NCBI GenBank assembly: GCA_013112725.1
Contig: JABFFZ010000011.1
Coordinates: 29,228 to 93,227 of the forward strand
Reading direction: 5' to 3'
Source: Chloroflexota bacterium
Lineage (GTDB): Bacteria; Chloroflexota; Anaerolineae; Promineifilales; Promineifilaceae
DNA length: 64,000 nucleotides
Shown in pieces: positions 52,092 to 61,833 of this stretch. A program made the translations under genes and the position numbers. Under the pieces are notes generated by a model. The model saw nothing but the letters and a program-made list of their open reading frames with translations, had not been told where the DNA came from and searched no databases. Every line of letters starts with the position of its first letter. Position 1 is the stretch's first letter.

Positions 52092-52124
52092 AACATCCGA
52101 TTTCTTGAAGAAATCGGATGTCTA
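52092..52124. repeat. Core hairpin of the 72-bp element
   Basis: ACATCCGATTTCTTG and AAGAAATCGGATGT are perfect arms. Only the core of the element at 28500 and 55359 is present. Confidence 0.7.
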
Positions 52125-52150
52125 GCGGCAATCAATATCTCAGAAAATAA

Positions 52151-53842
52151 TTACCGCAAACGGTAGACGCGCGCTTCATAGGGGCGCAGGTTGAGCAGGC
52201 GAATGTCGTCATCCGGGCTGACCGCATAGTTGGCGATGAGCAGTTCGTGGTGAGCAAAGGTGAGGTGGGGGGGAAGTGTGAACACGGCCGTGTCCGCCGA
52301 AAAGTTCAACATCACCAGCAGCCGCTCCGCGTCCAGCGTCCGGGTAAAAGCATAAATCTGCTCGTGGGCATCCAACATCAGGTCATATGTACCATAGACG
52401 ATAACCGGGTATTGTTTCCGCAGCCGGATCAACTGCTGGTAGTAGTAAAAAATGGAGTTGGGATCGGCCAACGCCTGCTCCACGTTAATATCCGGGTAAT
52501 TGGGATTGACCTTAATCCAGGGATCGCCGCCGGTGAAGCCGCCATGTGGCCTGTTGTTCCACTGCATCGGCGTACGGGCGTTGTCCCGGCCTTTGGCATG
52601 AATGATGGGCATGACGACTGCGGGATCCATTCCTTTTTCTTCCGTCAACTCCCGGTATAGATTCAGCGTTTCGATGTCCCGGTAATCGGCTATGGTCTCG
52701 AAGGCAACATTGGTCATGCCGATCTCTTCCCCCTGGTAGATGTAGGGGGTGCCTTGCAGCATATGGGTGAAGGTTGCCAGCAGTTTGGCCGACTCGACGC
52801 GGTAACGGCCGTCGTTGCCAAAACGCGAAACGGCGCGGGGCTGGTCGTGGTTGCTCAGGTAAATGCTGTTCCAGCCGTCGTTTTCCAAATCTTTTTGCCA
52901 CCGGCTCATAATCTGCTTGAGTTCCAGCAGGCTCCAGGCTTTCACGCTGCGCCGGGCCGCGTCGCCGCCCTTTTCCGCGTCCAAATCCATATGCTCAAAC
53001 TGGAACAGCATATTCAGCGCACCGGTTTCTTCATGGGTAATCTCCATGCCGTTTTCGGTGGAAACCAGCGGTGTCTCGCCCACAGTGAGAATGTCGTAAT
53101 GGGACAAGACGTTTTCTTTCATCTCGTGCAGAAATTCCATTAGGCGGGGGCCGTTGATGAAGTGAGCACCACCAAACTGGTAGCGGTCCGGACTGGCAGC
53201 GGGCACATCAGGCAAACCGGGGACTTTGGAAATCATGTTGATGACATCCATGCGGAAACCGTCAATGCCTTTTTTCAGCCACCAATGCATCATTTCGTAC
53301 ACGGCCGTGCGCACCTGCGGATTTTCCCAATTGAGGTCGGGCTGTTTGCGTGAGAACAGGTGCAGGTAATACTCACCGGTCAGCTCGTCATACTGCCAGG
53401 CAGAGCCGCTGAAGAAGGAGGCCCAGTTGTTGGGTTCACGGCCGTCCTTCGCGGGCCGCCAGATGTACCAGTCCCGGTACGGATTGTCTTTGGATTGGCG
53501 CGACGCCTGGAACCAGGAGTGTTCGTCGGAGGTGTGGTTGACCACCAGGTCCATCACCAGTTTAATGCCCCGCCGGTGCATTCCATCCAGCATCTCCTCC
53601 CAATCGGCCAGTGTGCCGAACTCGGCCATAATCGCCTGATAATCGCTGATATCATAGCCATTATCATCGTTTGGTGACCGGTAAACCGGCGAAAGCCAGA
53701 CGACGTTGATGCCCAACTCTTGCAGGTAATCTAGTTTCTGGATAATTCCCCGCAGGTCGCCAATGCCATCGCCGTTGCTATCATAAAAACTGCGTGGGTA
53801 AATCTGATACACCACGCTCTCTTTCCACCATACACGCTTCAT
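52151..53842 (-). CDS. Alpha-glucosidase / oligo-1,6-glucosidase (GH13)
   Basis: A cytoplasmic alpha-glucosidase that releases glucose from short alpha-glucans or isomalto-oligosaccharides. 563 residues, the MalL length. N-terminus is WWKESVVYQIYPRSFYDSNG, region I DLVVNHTSDEH, region II with nucleophile Asp GFRMDVINM, region III with acid Glu LTVGETPLVS, and region IV LSNHDQPR. EEIGMTN follows as in family GH13. ATG 53842 with GAGGAGA is preferred over 53863. No sugar transport gene is adjacent. Confidence 0.93.
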   Translation of the reverse strand: MKRVWWKESVVYQIYPRSFYDSNGDGIGDLRGIIQKLDYLQELGINVVWLSPVYRSPNDDNGYDISDYQAIMAEFGTLADWEEMLDGMHRRGIKLVMDLVVNHTSDEHSWFQASRQSKDNPYRDWYIWRPAKDGREPNNWASFFSGSAWQYDELTGEYYLHLFSRKQPDLNWENPQVRTAVYEMMHWWLKKGIDGFRMDVINMISKVPGLPDVPAASPDRYQFGGAHFINGPRLMEFLHEMKENVLSHYDILTVGETPLVSTENGMEITHEETGALNMLFQFEHMDLDAEKGGDAARRSVKAWSLLELKQIMSRWQKDLENDGWNSIYLSNHDQPRAVSRFGNDGRYRVESAKLLATFTHMLQGTPYIYQGEEIGMTNVAFETIADYRDIETLNLYRELTEEKGMDPAVVMPIIHAKGRDNARTPMQWNNRPHGGFTGGDPWIKVNPNYPDINVEQALADPNSIFYYYQQLIRLRKQYPVIVYGTYDLMLDAHEQIYAFTRTLDAERLLVMLNFSADTAVFTLPPHLTFAHHELLIANYAVSPDDDIRLLNLRPYEARVYRLR

Positions 53843-54038
53843 GTCCCATTCTCCTCGTATCAATCATTTACAGATGAGGCAAGTTTAACCCTGAAATTAT
53901 AGGTTTGCCCAACGGCCGTGCCCAACCCCGCTCATCTTTTTGTATGGAATTGAGTATGATACACTTCGTCCGAAACGAAATGAGATCATTGAGCCATTGA
54001 GTATGGAAGCGCCCCATGGCACAATGATGTGAAACAGT

Positions 54039-55310
54039 ATGAACCACACCTCTCTCACCAACATGATGGCCCAGGCCAACGAAGCCAGACGGACGCATGA
54101 TACGGCCAGGGCAATTGAACTGTACACGGCCGTGCTGGAAGAAACCAACGCCAGAACCAACGATCCGGCCCTTGTGGAGATGCGCTTGCTGGCGCTGCGC
54201 CAGCGGGGGTTGTTGCAGCGCCGCCTGGGGCATCAAGAAGCAGCCATGAGCAGCTACCGGCAGTTCCGGCAGGAGGCGCGCACCAGCCAGCAAACGGCAT
54301 TAGGCACGGAGTTGGTGGCGCAGCAACACAGCAGCATGGGTGAACATGACAAGGCGATGGGGCTGCACCGGGAGGCGCTGCAACTGGCGGAAACGATTAA
54401 TTTTACTTACGGCCGTGCCCTCACCCTGCAAGGTCTGGCAGCCACCCATTTTTATCGGGGCCGGCATGAAGAAGCATTGTCCCACATCGAAAAGGCGCTG
54501 TCGCTGTTCCGCCAGTTGGATGACGTGGAAGAAAAAATGCGCACCTGGAACTGGATGGGCATGATTCACCAGCGGCAGGGGCGGCTTGATAAAAGTATTG
54601 TGGCTTTCAAAGCGGCTTTAGAGGATGGGCGGCAGGTGGGGGAAATGGAAACGGCCGTGATCCTCACCAACCTCGGCGAAAGTTACCAGCTTCTCTACGA
54701 CATGCAGCAGGCCCTGGTTTACCACCGCGAAGCCCTCACCCTGGCCGAAAAAATTAACTTGCCTTCCATGGAAGTAGACATGAAGCGCAATCTGGGCGTA
54801 GAGCTGGCCTATTTGGGAGAAATGGAAGAAGGTATTGAAAAGTTGCGCCAATCGTTGCGGCTAAGCGAAGTGGTCGGCCAGCCATTTTTGACCTATCAGG
54901 CCATCTACTCCCTGGCACTGGCCGAATATGCTGGCGGCCATATTGCCAAAGCTGCCGAATATGGTCAGCAGTTGTATGACCTGGCCGAGCAAAGCAACGC
55001 CCGCGACTTCCGCGCCCAGGCCATGCACATCCTGGGTTTATGCGCCCAGGCAGAAGGCGACCCGGTACGCGCCGAACAGTGGTGGCAGCAAGCCCTCTTC
55101 CTGGCGCATGAAACGGGCCAGCAAACGCTCCTCTGGCAGCTTCACGCCGCCCTGGCCGAAATCGCGCCCAACCCAGCGCTGGCGGGCACCCATTACCGCA
55201 TTGCCGCCGAAGTGCTGGAACAAATCATCTACCCCATTGAAGACGAAGCCTTACGCCAGACCTTCCTGGCCGCACCGCCGGTGAAGGCTGTATTTGATCA
55301 TCTATCGTGA
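54039..55310 (+). CDS. Tetratricopeptide-repeat protein
   Basis: 423 residues, almost entirely helical TPR repeats of 35-40 residues, for example ALVYHREALTLAEKINLPSMEVD and ARNAMH-type partners such as EEALSHIEKALSLFRQLDD. No enzyme domain, signal or membrane helix. It resembles the C-terminal part of the STAND regulator at 36611 and may be a scaffold. ATG 54039 is the first start and lacks a good SD. Confidence 0.82.
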   Translation: MNHTSLTNMMAQANEARRTHDTARAIELYTAVLEETNARTNDPALVEMRLLALRQRGLLQRRLGHQEAAMSSYRQFRQEARTSQQTALGTELVAQQHSSMGEHDKAMGLHREALQLAETINFTYGRALTLQGLAATHFYRGRHEEALSHIEKALSLFRQLDDVEEKMRTWNWMGMIHQRQGRLDKSIVAFKAALEDGRQVGEMETAVILTNLGESYQLLYDMQQALVYHREALTLAEKINLPSMEVDMKRNLGVELAYLGEMEEGIEKLRQSLRLSEVVGQPFLTYQAIYSLALAEYAGGHIAKAAEYGQQLYDLAEQSNARDFRAQAMHILGLCAQAEGDPVRAEQWWQQALFLAHETGQQTLLWQLHAALAEIAPNPALAGTHYRIAAEVLEQIIYPIEDEALRQTFLAAPPVKAVFDHLS

Positions 55311-55358
55311 GGATAATGAGATATTGCACAAATATCTCATTATCTCTTATGGAAATGA

Positions 55359-55431
55359 TATTTCCACTCGTTCGTGCCAGACATCCGATTTCTTTGAGAA
55401 ATCAGATGTCTGGTCGTCACTCAATCCCATC
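55359..55431. repeat. Dispersed 72-bp element, copy 2 (inverted)
   Basis: Reverse-complement copy of 28500-28573 with few mismatches, including both flanks. It lies directly upstream of the Mrp start. Confidence 0.85.
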
Positions 55432-55434
55432 TCC

Positions 55435-56250
55435 ATGAATCATAAAATCTATTTACCGGGTGTAAAACGTGTCATTGTCGTTGCCAGCGGCAAGGGGGGC
55501 GTGGGCAAAACGACGGTGACGGTCAATCTGGCGCTGGCCATGCAGCGCAGCGGGGCCAATGTGGGCATTTTTGACGCCGACATTTACGGCCCCAATGTAC
55601 CCCTGATGTTGGGCGTTCATCGCCGCAAAGCCAGCCAGGGGTACATGGCCATGGCCCGTCGTAAGGAGGCGCTGCCCTATATCCAACCTCTCACCCGCTT
55701 TGGGCTGAAGGTGATGTCTATTGGATTATTGGTAGGCGAGGACGAGGTGATTGACCCGGCGCGCAGCCCAGATGCGGTAGGGCAGTTGGTAGTGCAAACG
55801 TTGAAGGATGTGGTCTGGGGAGAACTGGATTACCTGTTCATTGATTTGCCGCCCTCGGCCGGGCAGCCGCAGGCGTCTTTGGTGGCGCATGTGCCCATTG
55901 ATGGCGTGGTGATTGTGACCACGCCGCAGGATTTGAGCTTATTGGACGCCGGCCGTTCGCTGCGCCTCTTTCAGCAGGGGGACATTCCCATTTTGGGGAT
56001 TGTGGAGAACATGAGTTACTTTATCTGCCCGGACTGTGGCCAGCGGCACGAGATTTTTCAACGGTCAGACAAATGGCGGCCGCCCAATCTGGAAGAGACG
56101 CCGATTTTGGGTCGTATTCCGCTCACATCGGTTATCTCGAAAGGGATCAATAAGGCTGATCCACTCATGCATGAACACCCGAATGATCCGGTGGCGGCGG
56201 CGTTTGGGGAGATCACGGCCGTGATCCAAAAATCACTTATGCGTACTTAA
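55435..56250 (+). CDS. Mrp/ApbC-type iron-sulfur carrier ATPase
   Basis: A cytoplasmic P-loop ATPase that carries Fe-S clusters to target proteins. The deviant Walker A is GKGGVGKTTVTVNLALAM, then DADIYGPNVPLMLGV, the switch FIDLPPSAGQPQ, and the cluster-binding pair CPDCGQRHEIF. 271 residues. It lacks the N-terminal DUF59 domain found in many Mrp proteins. ATG 55435 is chosen: MNHKIYLPGVKRVIVVASGK begins right after the repeat. It is convergent with spoVR, overlapping by 14 bases. Confidence 0.9.
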   Translation: MNHKIYLPGVKRVIVVASGKGGVGKTTVTVNLALAMQRSGANVGIFDADIYGPNVPLMLGVHRRKASQGYMAMARRKEALPYIQPLTRFGLKVMSIGLLVGEDEVIDPARSPDAVGQLVVQTLKDVVWGELDYLFIDLPPSAGQPQASLVAHVPIDGVVIVTTPQDLSLLDAGRSLRLFQQGDIPILGIVENMSYFICPDCGQRHEIFQRSDKWRPPNLEETPILGRIPLTSVISKGINKADPLMHEHPNDPVAAAFGEITAVIQKSLMRT

Positions 56251-57766
56251 CAAGCTGCCCAAGGCGTTCGAGCAGGGCACGGCCGTCCATCACCTGCGCC
56301 GCCTGCACACTCCCCCCTTCCGGCCCATAACGAAACACCACCATCCCCTTGTCCTCCAACACCGTTTCCAGGTGTACCGGCCGATTCCAGATGGTATACA
56401 GATTGATCAATGTTGCTTCCAGGTACGGCCGATCCAGGTCAATACCCTCGTAATGGTGGCGCAAATATAACTCGCCCCGATTCTCATAATTCGCATCCAC
56501 CACATCCACAATCGGCTGCCCAAAATTGGTTAGCTGGAACAGCAGCTTTTGTTTCACCGCCTGAAAGTCACGGCTGGAAATTTCATACTCATTGATATGC
56601 TCGTTGTACTCAAACACAAACAACTTGTGCTTGCGGGCAAATTCTTCGGTGAGAAAGGCGTCAATAAAACCGACGTCGTTGTAAATGCGGCGCACCGAAA
56701 ACACTTTTTCCATGCCCTGTCCCAATTTTTTGTCCCATTGGCTGCGGGCCACCCGGTCGGTACAATTGTCATACTCCGGCCCAAACGCGCCCCGGTTCCA
56801 GCGGTCTTCAATGTCCAGGAACAGCTCATACCCCAACCGGTACGGATTTAACCGGCCGGGATGGGCCGCCACCGTGCCCGAATGATGTTCGGCGTAATCA
56901 ATCAACTCACTCGACTGTAATAGATGGTTGGTCATCAGGCGCGTGTGCCAGAAGACGGCCCACCCTTCGTTCATAATTTTGGTCTGGCGCTGCGGCGCGA
57001 AGTAATAGGCTTCTTCACGCACAATGCCCAATACGTCCCGCTGCCAGTTTTCCAGTGGTGCATACTCCTGCAAAAAGAGCAACACATCCCGTTCTGATTC
57101 GGCCGGGAATTTTTTCATTTGTTCCCGTTCGGCCGTTAACCGCCGCTGCTGTTCGGCCAAAAATTCGGGTGGATTGATGTAGCTGTCCATGTAATCTTTG
57201 GCCTTCATCTTTTTAACGATCTGCGGCGTTTCGTCTTCTTTAACGACGATGGCCCGGCGTTGCACACCGGGAGCATGAATGTCAATCAAGTTATCCAGAG
57301 AGAGGCAGGCATCCAGAAAGTTTTCCACCGTTTCCTGACCAAATCGATCCATATAGTTGCGAATACGGGCAGCGTGGTTGGCAACTTCGTCTAGCATTTT
57401 GCGGTTGGTATGGGCAAACCACAGGTTATTGGCGAAAAAGTCGGCATGGCCACACACATGGGCCATCACCAGTTTCTGGTCTACCATCAGGTTGCTTTGC
57501 AGCAGGTAGGCGTAAATCGGCTCGGTGTTGATCACCATTTCGTAAATGCGGTGCAGGCCGTAGGCGTAACTTTTGGAGAGGCGTTCATACTCCATGCCAA
57601 AACGCCAGTGCGGGTAACGGATAGGAAAACCGTCGTAAGCCGCCAATAGGTTGACGGTTTTATAGTCCACCATCTCATAACGCACTTCAGGAAAGGTCAG
57701 CCCATAGTCACGGGCAATCTTTTCAATCTCTTTTTGCAGCGCCGCCAGTTCGCCTGTGATTAACAT
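56237..57766 (-). CDS. spoVR: SpoVR family protein
   Basis: 509 residues, YcgB/SpoVR family. Conserved stretches are EMVDYKTVNLLAAYDGFPIRYPHWRFG, VMAHVCGHADFFANN and EGWAVFWH. In spore formers SpoVR acts in cortex formation, while in others the gene is linked to stress or stationary-phase control with PrkA and DUF444. Here it is third in the leftward prkA-DUF444-spoVR series. No sporulation genes are seen. Confidence 0.95.
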   Translation of the reverse strand: MLITGELAALQKEIEKIARDYGLTFPEVRYEMVDYKTVNLLAAYDGFPIRYPHWRFGMEYERLSKSYAYGLHRIYEMVINTEPIYAYLLQSNLMVDQKLVMAHVCGHADFFANNLWFAHTNRKMLDEVANHAARIRNYMDRFGQETVENFLDACLSLDNLIDIHAPGVQRRAIVVKEDETPQIVKKMKAKDYMDSYINPPEFLAEQQRRLTAEREQMKKFPAESERDVLLFLQEYAPLENWQRDVLGIVREEAYYFAPQRQTKIMNEGWAVFWHTRLMTNHLLQSSELIDYAEHHSGTVAAHPGRLNPYRLGYELFLDIEDRWNRGAFGPEYDNCTDRVARSQWDKKLGQGMEKVFSVRRIYNDVGFIDAFLTEEFARKHKLFVFEYNEHINEYEISSRDFQAVKQKLLFQLTNFGQPIVDVVDANYENRGELYLRHHYEGIDLDRPYLEATLINLYTIWNRPVHLETVLEDKGMVVFRYGPEGGSVQAAQVMDGRALLERLGQLVKYA

Positions 57767-57788
57767 GGTGTTTGAATCCTCTCAGGAG

Positions 57789-57848
57789 GTAATTAAGTAA
57801 TTGAGTAATTGAGCAATTTCAGTTCAATCACTCAATTACTCAATTACT
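57789..57848. repeat. Word-repeat quasi-palindrome (GTAATTG family)
   Basis: GTAATTAAGTAATTGAGTAATTGAG is followed by TCAATCACTCAATTACTCAATTAC with 8-base spacing. It fills the gap between the DUF444 gene and spoVR. Confidence 0.75.
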
Positions 57849-57856
57849 GTAGACAA

Positions 57857-58963
57857 TCACAAACCTTTACCCAAAAACTCTTTTATGGCATCAAAAATCG
57901 CGTCGCGGTCGCTGATTTTGACGCCGACCAGTTTTTCATCTTCAATTTGGGTGATAGTTTCCATGAACATACGGCCGTAGCCCCCCGGCACCTGTCCATA
58001 CCCAAACAAATTCATCACCGGCAGCAGTCGCTCTTCCAGCAGTTCCGCGCACAACTTATCATCCTGCCCGCCAAAATTCTCGCCATCCGAAAAATGGAAG
58101 GCATACATATTCCACTCCGCCGGGTCATACTCCTCGGCAATCAGGCGGCTGCACAGGTGGTAAGCGGAAGAAATCTTCGTACCGCCGCTTTCCCGCAAAT
58201 GGTAAAACGTATGTTGGTCTACTTCTTTAGCGGCGGCGTCGTGCACAATGTAGCGCACCGTCAGGCTTTTGTAATTGTGGCGCAGCCAGGTATCAATCCA
58301 AAACGCCGTCAGCCGCACCAGCTCCTTCTTTTGCCGGGTCATACTGCCAGACACATCCATCATGTAAAAAATCACGGCGCTGTTTTGCGGCTGTGGGTAG
58401 ACATTCCAGGAGCGGTAGCGCACATCATCTCGAATAGGTATTACCACCGGCCTGTCTGGATTGTACAACCCCGCCGACATCTGCCGCTTCAATGCCGCGC
58501 GATAGGTACGCCGGAACGAACGCAAACTTTCCGGCCCCACCCGGCGAATGCCGGTGTAGCGCACCTTGCCCCCTTCCACATTTTTTTTGCCTTTGGGTTC
58601 AATGCGCGGCAATGCCAATTCTTCGCCCAGAATTTCGGCCAGTTCTTCCAGGCTCATCTCCACTTCCAGAATGTGCGCGCCCGGCTGGTCGCCCGCGCCC
58701 TGGCTGCCGTCCTGGTCGCCCGGCCCCAGCGGCGTGCCCACGTCGCCATCCCCCTGTCCCACGCCGCCCGCCTGTTTGCCGCCAAAACGGAGGCGCGGCA
58801 GGTCAATTTGAGGTATAGGGATGCTCACCAGGTCTTTGCCCTGGCGGCCGATCAATTCGCCATTGGAAACATATTTGCGCAAATTCTGGCGCACATGCCC
58901 CTGCACAATCTGGCGAAAACGTTTCGCGTCTTGGTCAATGCGGTGAGCGGTGGTCTGACTCAT
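57857..58963 (-). CDS. DUF444 (YeaH-type) von Willebrand A-like protein
   Basis: 368 residues. A basic region covers residues 1-110; a Gly-rich acidic part (GDVGTPLGPGDQDGSQGAGD) follows. The VWA-like domain has the MIDAS-like FYMMDVSGSM, and its C-terminal part begins at SGGTKISSAY. This is the YeaH/YhbH family, which works with the PrkA kinase in an unknown signalling route. It lies between prkA and spoVR. Confidence 0.93.
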   Translation of the reverse strand: MSQTTAHRIDQDAKRFRQIVQGHVRQNLRKYVSNGELIGRQGKDLVSIPIPQIDLPRLRFGGKQAGGVGQGDGDVGTPLGPGDQDGSQGAGDQPGAHILEVEMSLEELAEILGEELALPRIEPKGKKNVEGGKVRYTGIRRVGPESLRSFRRTYRAALKRQMSAGLYNPDRPVVIPIRDDVRYRSWNVYPQPQNSAVIFYMMDVSGSMTRQKKELVRLTAFWIDTWLRHNYKSLTVRYIVHDAAAKEVDQHTFYHLRESGGTKISSAYHLCSRLIAEEYDPAEWNMYAFHFSDGENFGGQDDKLCAELLEERLLPVMNLFGYGQVPGGYGRMFMETITQIEDEKLVGVKISDRDAIFDAIKEFLGKGL

Positions 58964-58986
58964 AGCTTACCCTCTTCTTAAGAAAA

Positions 58987-59050
58987 GTGAGCCGTTAGCG
59001 GTGAACGGTTAGCAGTCAACCGCTCACTGCTTACTGCTTACGGTTCACTA
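58987..59050. repeat. Word-repeat quasi-palindrome (GTTAGCGG family)
   Basis: GAGCCGTTAGCGGTGAACGG is followed by CTCACTGCTTACTGCTTACGG. It is placed between prkA and the DUF444 gene and carries the prkA stop codon. Confidence 0.65.
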
Positions 59051-61087
59051 ACTCCGCTGCTGCGTATCGCCCCGCGCAAAGATGCTGGCAACATAGTTCA
59101 GCACGTCGGTGGCGCAAATTTCGCAGTAGCCCATATTCTTGATCATGCGGCTCTTGACAACTTCAATTTTTTCCTGAGTTTCCTGGTCAATCACATTGGA
59201 AACCAGGCTGGTGAGCTTGATGGAATCTTTCTGATCTTCAAAGAGTTTGAGTTCCAGGGCGCGGCGCAGCCGTTCGTTGGAATCCCAGGTGAACTGTTTG
59301 CCGTCAATAGCCAGCGCGCCGATGTAATTCATGATCTCGCGGCGGAAATCGTCTTTGCGGCTTTCGGGGATTTCGATTTTTTCCTCGATAGCCCGCATCA
59401 GCCGCTCGTCGGGCGGTTCGTCCTGCCCGGTGTAGGGATTGCGCACTTTTTGTTTCTGGGTATACGCTTTGACGTTGTCAATGTAGTTGGCGGAGAGGCG
59501 CTTGATGGCTTCTTCGTCGGCGGTGATGGCTCGCTGTACCTCATTTTTGACAATCTCGTCATATTCGGCGCGGACAACGGAGAGCAGATCACGGAACTGT
59601 TTGCGTTGCTCTTTGCTGGTGATGAGGGAATGATGGCGTAGCCCGCTTTCCAATTCACGCATGATCATGAAGGGATTGAGGCAGCTACGGCTGCTGTCGC
59701 CGACGAGGGCATTGGAGATTTTGTCCTGGATGTAGCGTGGGGAAATGCCAAACATGCCTTCATGGGCGGATTCTTCTTGCAGTTCGATGACGGTGTCTTC
59801 AGTGAAGCCGGGCAGGGAACGGCCGTCATATAACCGCAACTTCTGTACCAGCGAAATACCGGCCCGTTTTGGCTCTTCCAGCCGCGTCAGAATGGCCCAA
59901 AACGCGGCCAGTTGCAGGGTGTGGGGAGCAATGTGTTTGCCAATCACCTTCTCCTGGCTGAAGTCGCGCTGGTAAATTTTTACTTCATCCTGAAAACGGA
60001 TGTTGTAGGGGATGTCAATTTTGATGGTGCGGTCGCGCAGCGCCTCCATATATTCGTTGTTGAGCAAACGGCGGTATTCTGCCTCGTTGGTATGACCTAA
60101 GATGACCTCATCAATGTCGGTGTGGGCAAATTTCTTGGGCTTGATTTTGTGTTCCTGCGAAGCAGTGAGCAGGTCGTAGAGGAAAGCCACGTCCAGCTTG
60201 AGGATTTCGATGAACTCCACCAATCCCCGGTTGGCAATGTTCAGTTCGCCATCAAAGTTGAAAGCGCGGGGGTCGGAATCGGAGCCATATTCGGCGATTT
60301 TGCGGTAGTTGATGTCACCGGTTAATTCCGTTGAGTCCTGGTTCTTTTCGTCTTTCGGTTGGAAGGTGCCAATACCCACGCGGTCTTTTTCGGAGAGGAG
60401 GATACGTTTGACTTTTACCTGGTTAATCACGGCCGCCCAATCCCCATCCGCCTGCTCCAACAATTGATTAAAGATAAAGCGGCAGGCCGGGCAAAGGTCA
60501 CCCTCAATGGTGATGCGCTCCATACCGGTACGGCCGTCGTTCAACTCCTCCAGCGCCGCCTCCCGGAACTGAGGTGGTATCAGGTGCAAGGGGTCTTCGT
60601 GCATGGGACAGTCCATCGGTTCACCATCAGTTGGTTCCCAGCGAAAACTGTAGAGACGGCCGTCGTCCAACCGCGTGTAATGCTCCAGCCCCTTTTTCAG
60701 CAGGCGCACGATGGTACTCTTGGCTGTACCCACCGGGCCATGCAGCAAAATCACCCGTCGTTCCGTGCCATACCGGTGCGCGGCCGAACGGAAAATTTGC
60801 ACCAGGTCCATCAATTGTTTATCAATGCCAAAAACAGCATCTTTGCCATTTTCAAAGGGATCATCAAAAAAGTAATAATGAATCAGTTTTTCGCGGTTGC
60901 GGCTGTACTCCTCAGAACCATAGGAAATGATCATGTCATATAACCGCTGGTAAGCCGTCCGCGCCACGCGCGGGTCTGCCCGCACAATATCCAGATACTC
61001 AGCAAAAGAGCCTTCCCAGTGGAGATTGCGAAAATTTGTCAGGTCTTGTAGACTGGCAATCCTGGCCATGATGTCATTTTTTTTCAT
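59048..61087 (-). CDS. prkA: PrkA-type serine protein kinase
   Basis: An AAA+-like serine kinase of the YeaG/PrkA family, active in nutrient stress. 679 residues. P-loop GPVGTAKST near residue 117. [24 protein letters not shown], the Cys pair region [15 protein letters not shown] and the C-terminal [15 protein letters not shown] are typical. ATG 61087 has a GGAGGTA site; the frame continues open to 61132 but lacks a site. A stem-loop lies at 61112-61152 in the leader. Confidence 0.95.
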   Translation of the reverse strand: MKKNDIMARIASLQDLTNFRNLHWEGSFAEYLDIVRADPRVARTAYQRLYDMIISYGSEEYSRNREKLIHYYFFDDPFENGKDAVFGIDKQLMDLVQIFRSAAHRYGTERRVILLHGPVGTAKSTIVRLLKKGLEHYTRLDDGRLYSFRWEPTDGEPMDCPMHEDPLHLIPPQFREAALEELNDGRTGMERITIEGDLCPACRFIFNQLLEQADGDWAAVINQVKVKRILLSEKDRVGIGTFQPKDEKNQDSTELTGDINYRKIAEYGSDSDPRAFNFDGELNIANRGLVEFIEILKLDVAFLYDLLTASQEHKIKPKKFAHTDIDEVILGHTNEAEYRRLLNNEYMEALRDRTIKIDIPYNIRFQDEVKIYQRDFSQEKVIGKHIAPHTLQLAAFWAILTRLEEPKRAGISLVQKLRLYDGRSLPGFTEDTVIELQEESAHEGMFGISPRYIQDKISNALVGDSSRSCLNPFMIMRELESGLRHHSLITSKEQRKQFRDLLSVVRAEYDEIVKNEVQRAITADEEAIKRLSANYIDNVKAYTQKQKVRNPYTGQDEPPDERLMRAIEEKIEIPESRKDDFRREIMNYIGALAIDGKQFTWDSNERLRRALELKLFEDQKDSIKLTSLVSNVIDQETQEKIEVVKSRMIKNMGYCEICATDVLNYVASIFARGDTQQRS

Positions 61088-61111
61088 CTTAAATACCTCC
61101 GCATAAACACA

Positions 61112-61152
61112 AAGAGGGTCAATCCAGATCAAAAAGACCTGGCGACCCTCTT
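61112..61152 (-). promoter_or_regulatory. Stem-loop in the prkA leader
   Basis: AGAGGGTC and GACCCTCT are perfect outer arms, with an inner CCAG/CTGG pair around an A/T-rich loop. It ends about 12 bases before the SD of prkA, so folding could affect translation or RNA life. Function is inferred only from position. Confidence 0.5.
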
Positions 61153-61154
61153 CC

Positions 61155-61497
61155 TTCCGAATTCAGCTAAACTGTATATGTTCAAAATAGCCCACAGCAT
61201 TGTCCACTGTAAACTACCGCTGATGAAGCGCGCGGTGAACCGCGTTTGGCAAACTTCGGCTTCATCTCTCTCCTGACAGTTTCGGCGTTGTGGAGCAATG
61301 ATATCCATTACCCACAACTGTCGGGAAGTATGGCCGCCTTATAGCAGTTTGTAGATAAGATGAAAAAATGGGGGATTTCTTACAAAGTTGGAGGTGTTAC
61401 TTTTGACCTGATTCAGGGCCGCTTTTTTGTGTATCTTGGCAAACAGCTGATCTGGCCTTTGTCACCCTAGCAGGTAGGAAGGCCTGGTCTCCAGGGA
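61155..61497. other. Gene-free 340 bases upstream of prkA
   Basis: No convincing coding frame. Low-scoring AT-rich patches (for example AGATAAGATGAAAAAATGGGG) may hold the prkA promoter, which could be recognised by the nearby sigma factor. No terminator is clear after the anti-sigma gene. Confidence 0.4.
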
Positions 61498-61794
61498 TTA
61501 GTCGCCGATAGGCACGGCCGTGTCCGCCGCCGTATCCGACGACCAGTTTTCCGCCAAATCCGCTTTAACGACGAATAATAAGCCCTGGTAAATTTCCTCA
61601 CAGTCCGGGCATTGATGCAAGTGGGCAGTAAGCACGGCCGTATACCCCAGACGCTCGCCCGTCACCTCGGCCTCTACAAAGGCAGGCAAATAGTTTTGAA
61701 ACTGTTTGCAATCAATCTCGTGTTCTTGTGTTTCAAAAAGTGTTTCGATCCAGCGGGTAAAAATCTTCTGTTCCAAGTTTTCCTTCCCAGACAC
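61498..61794 (-). CDS. Zinc-finger anti-sigma factor-like protein
   Basis: 98 residues with a ZAS-type pattern: CKQFQNYLPAFVEAEVTGE, then HLHQCPDCEEIYQGLL, i.e. H-x3-C-x2-C, the motif of zinc anti-sigma proteins. No membrane helix follows, so it would be a soluble type. The start is GTG 61794 without a clear SD. It is downstream of the sigma gene on the same strand, the normal order for a sigma/anti-sigma pair. Confidence 0.72.
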   Translation of the reverse strand: MSGKENLEQKIFTRWIETLFETQEHEIDCKQFQNYLPAFVEAEVTGERLGYTAVLTAHLHQCPDCEEIYQGLLFVVKADLAENWSSDTAADTAVPIGD

Positions 61795-61833
61795 CAGGTT
61801 TGCATAGATAGGATGTAAAAAAATCGTATATTC

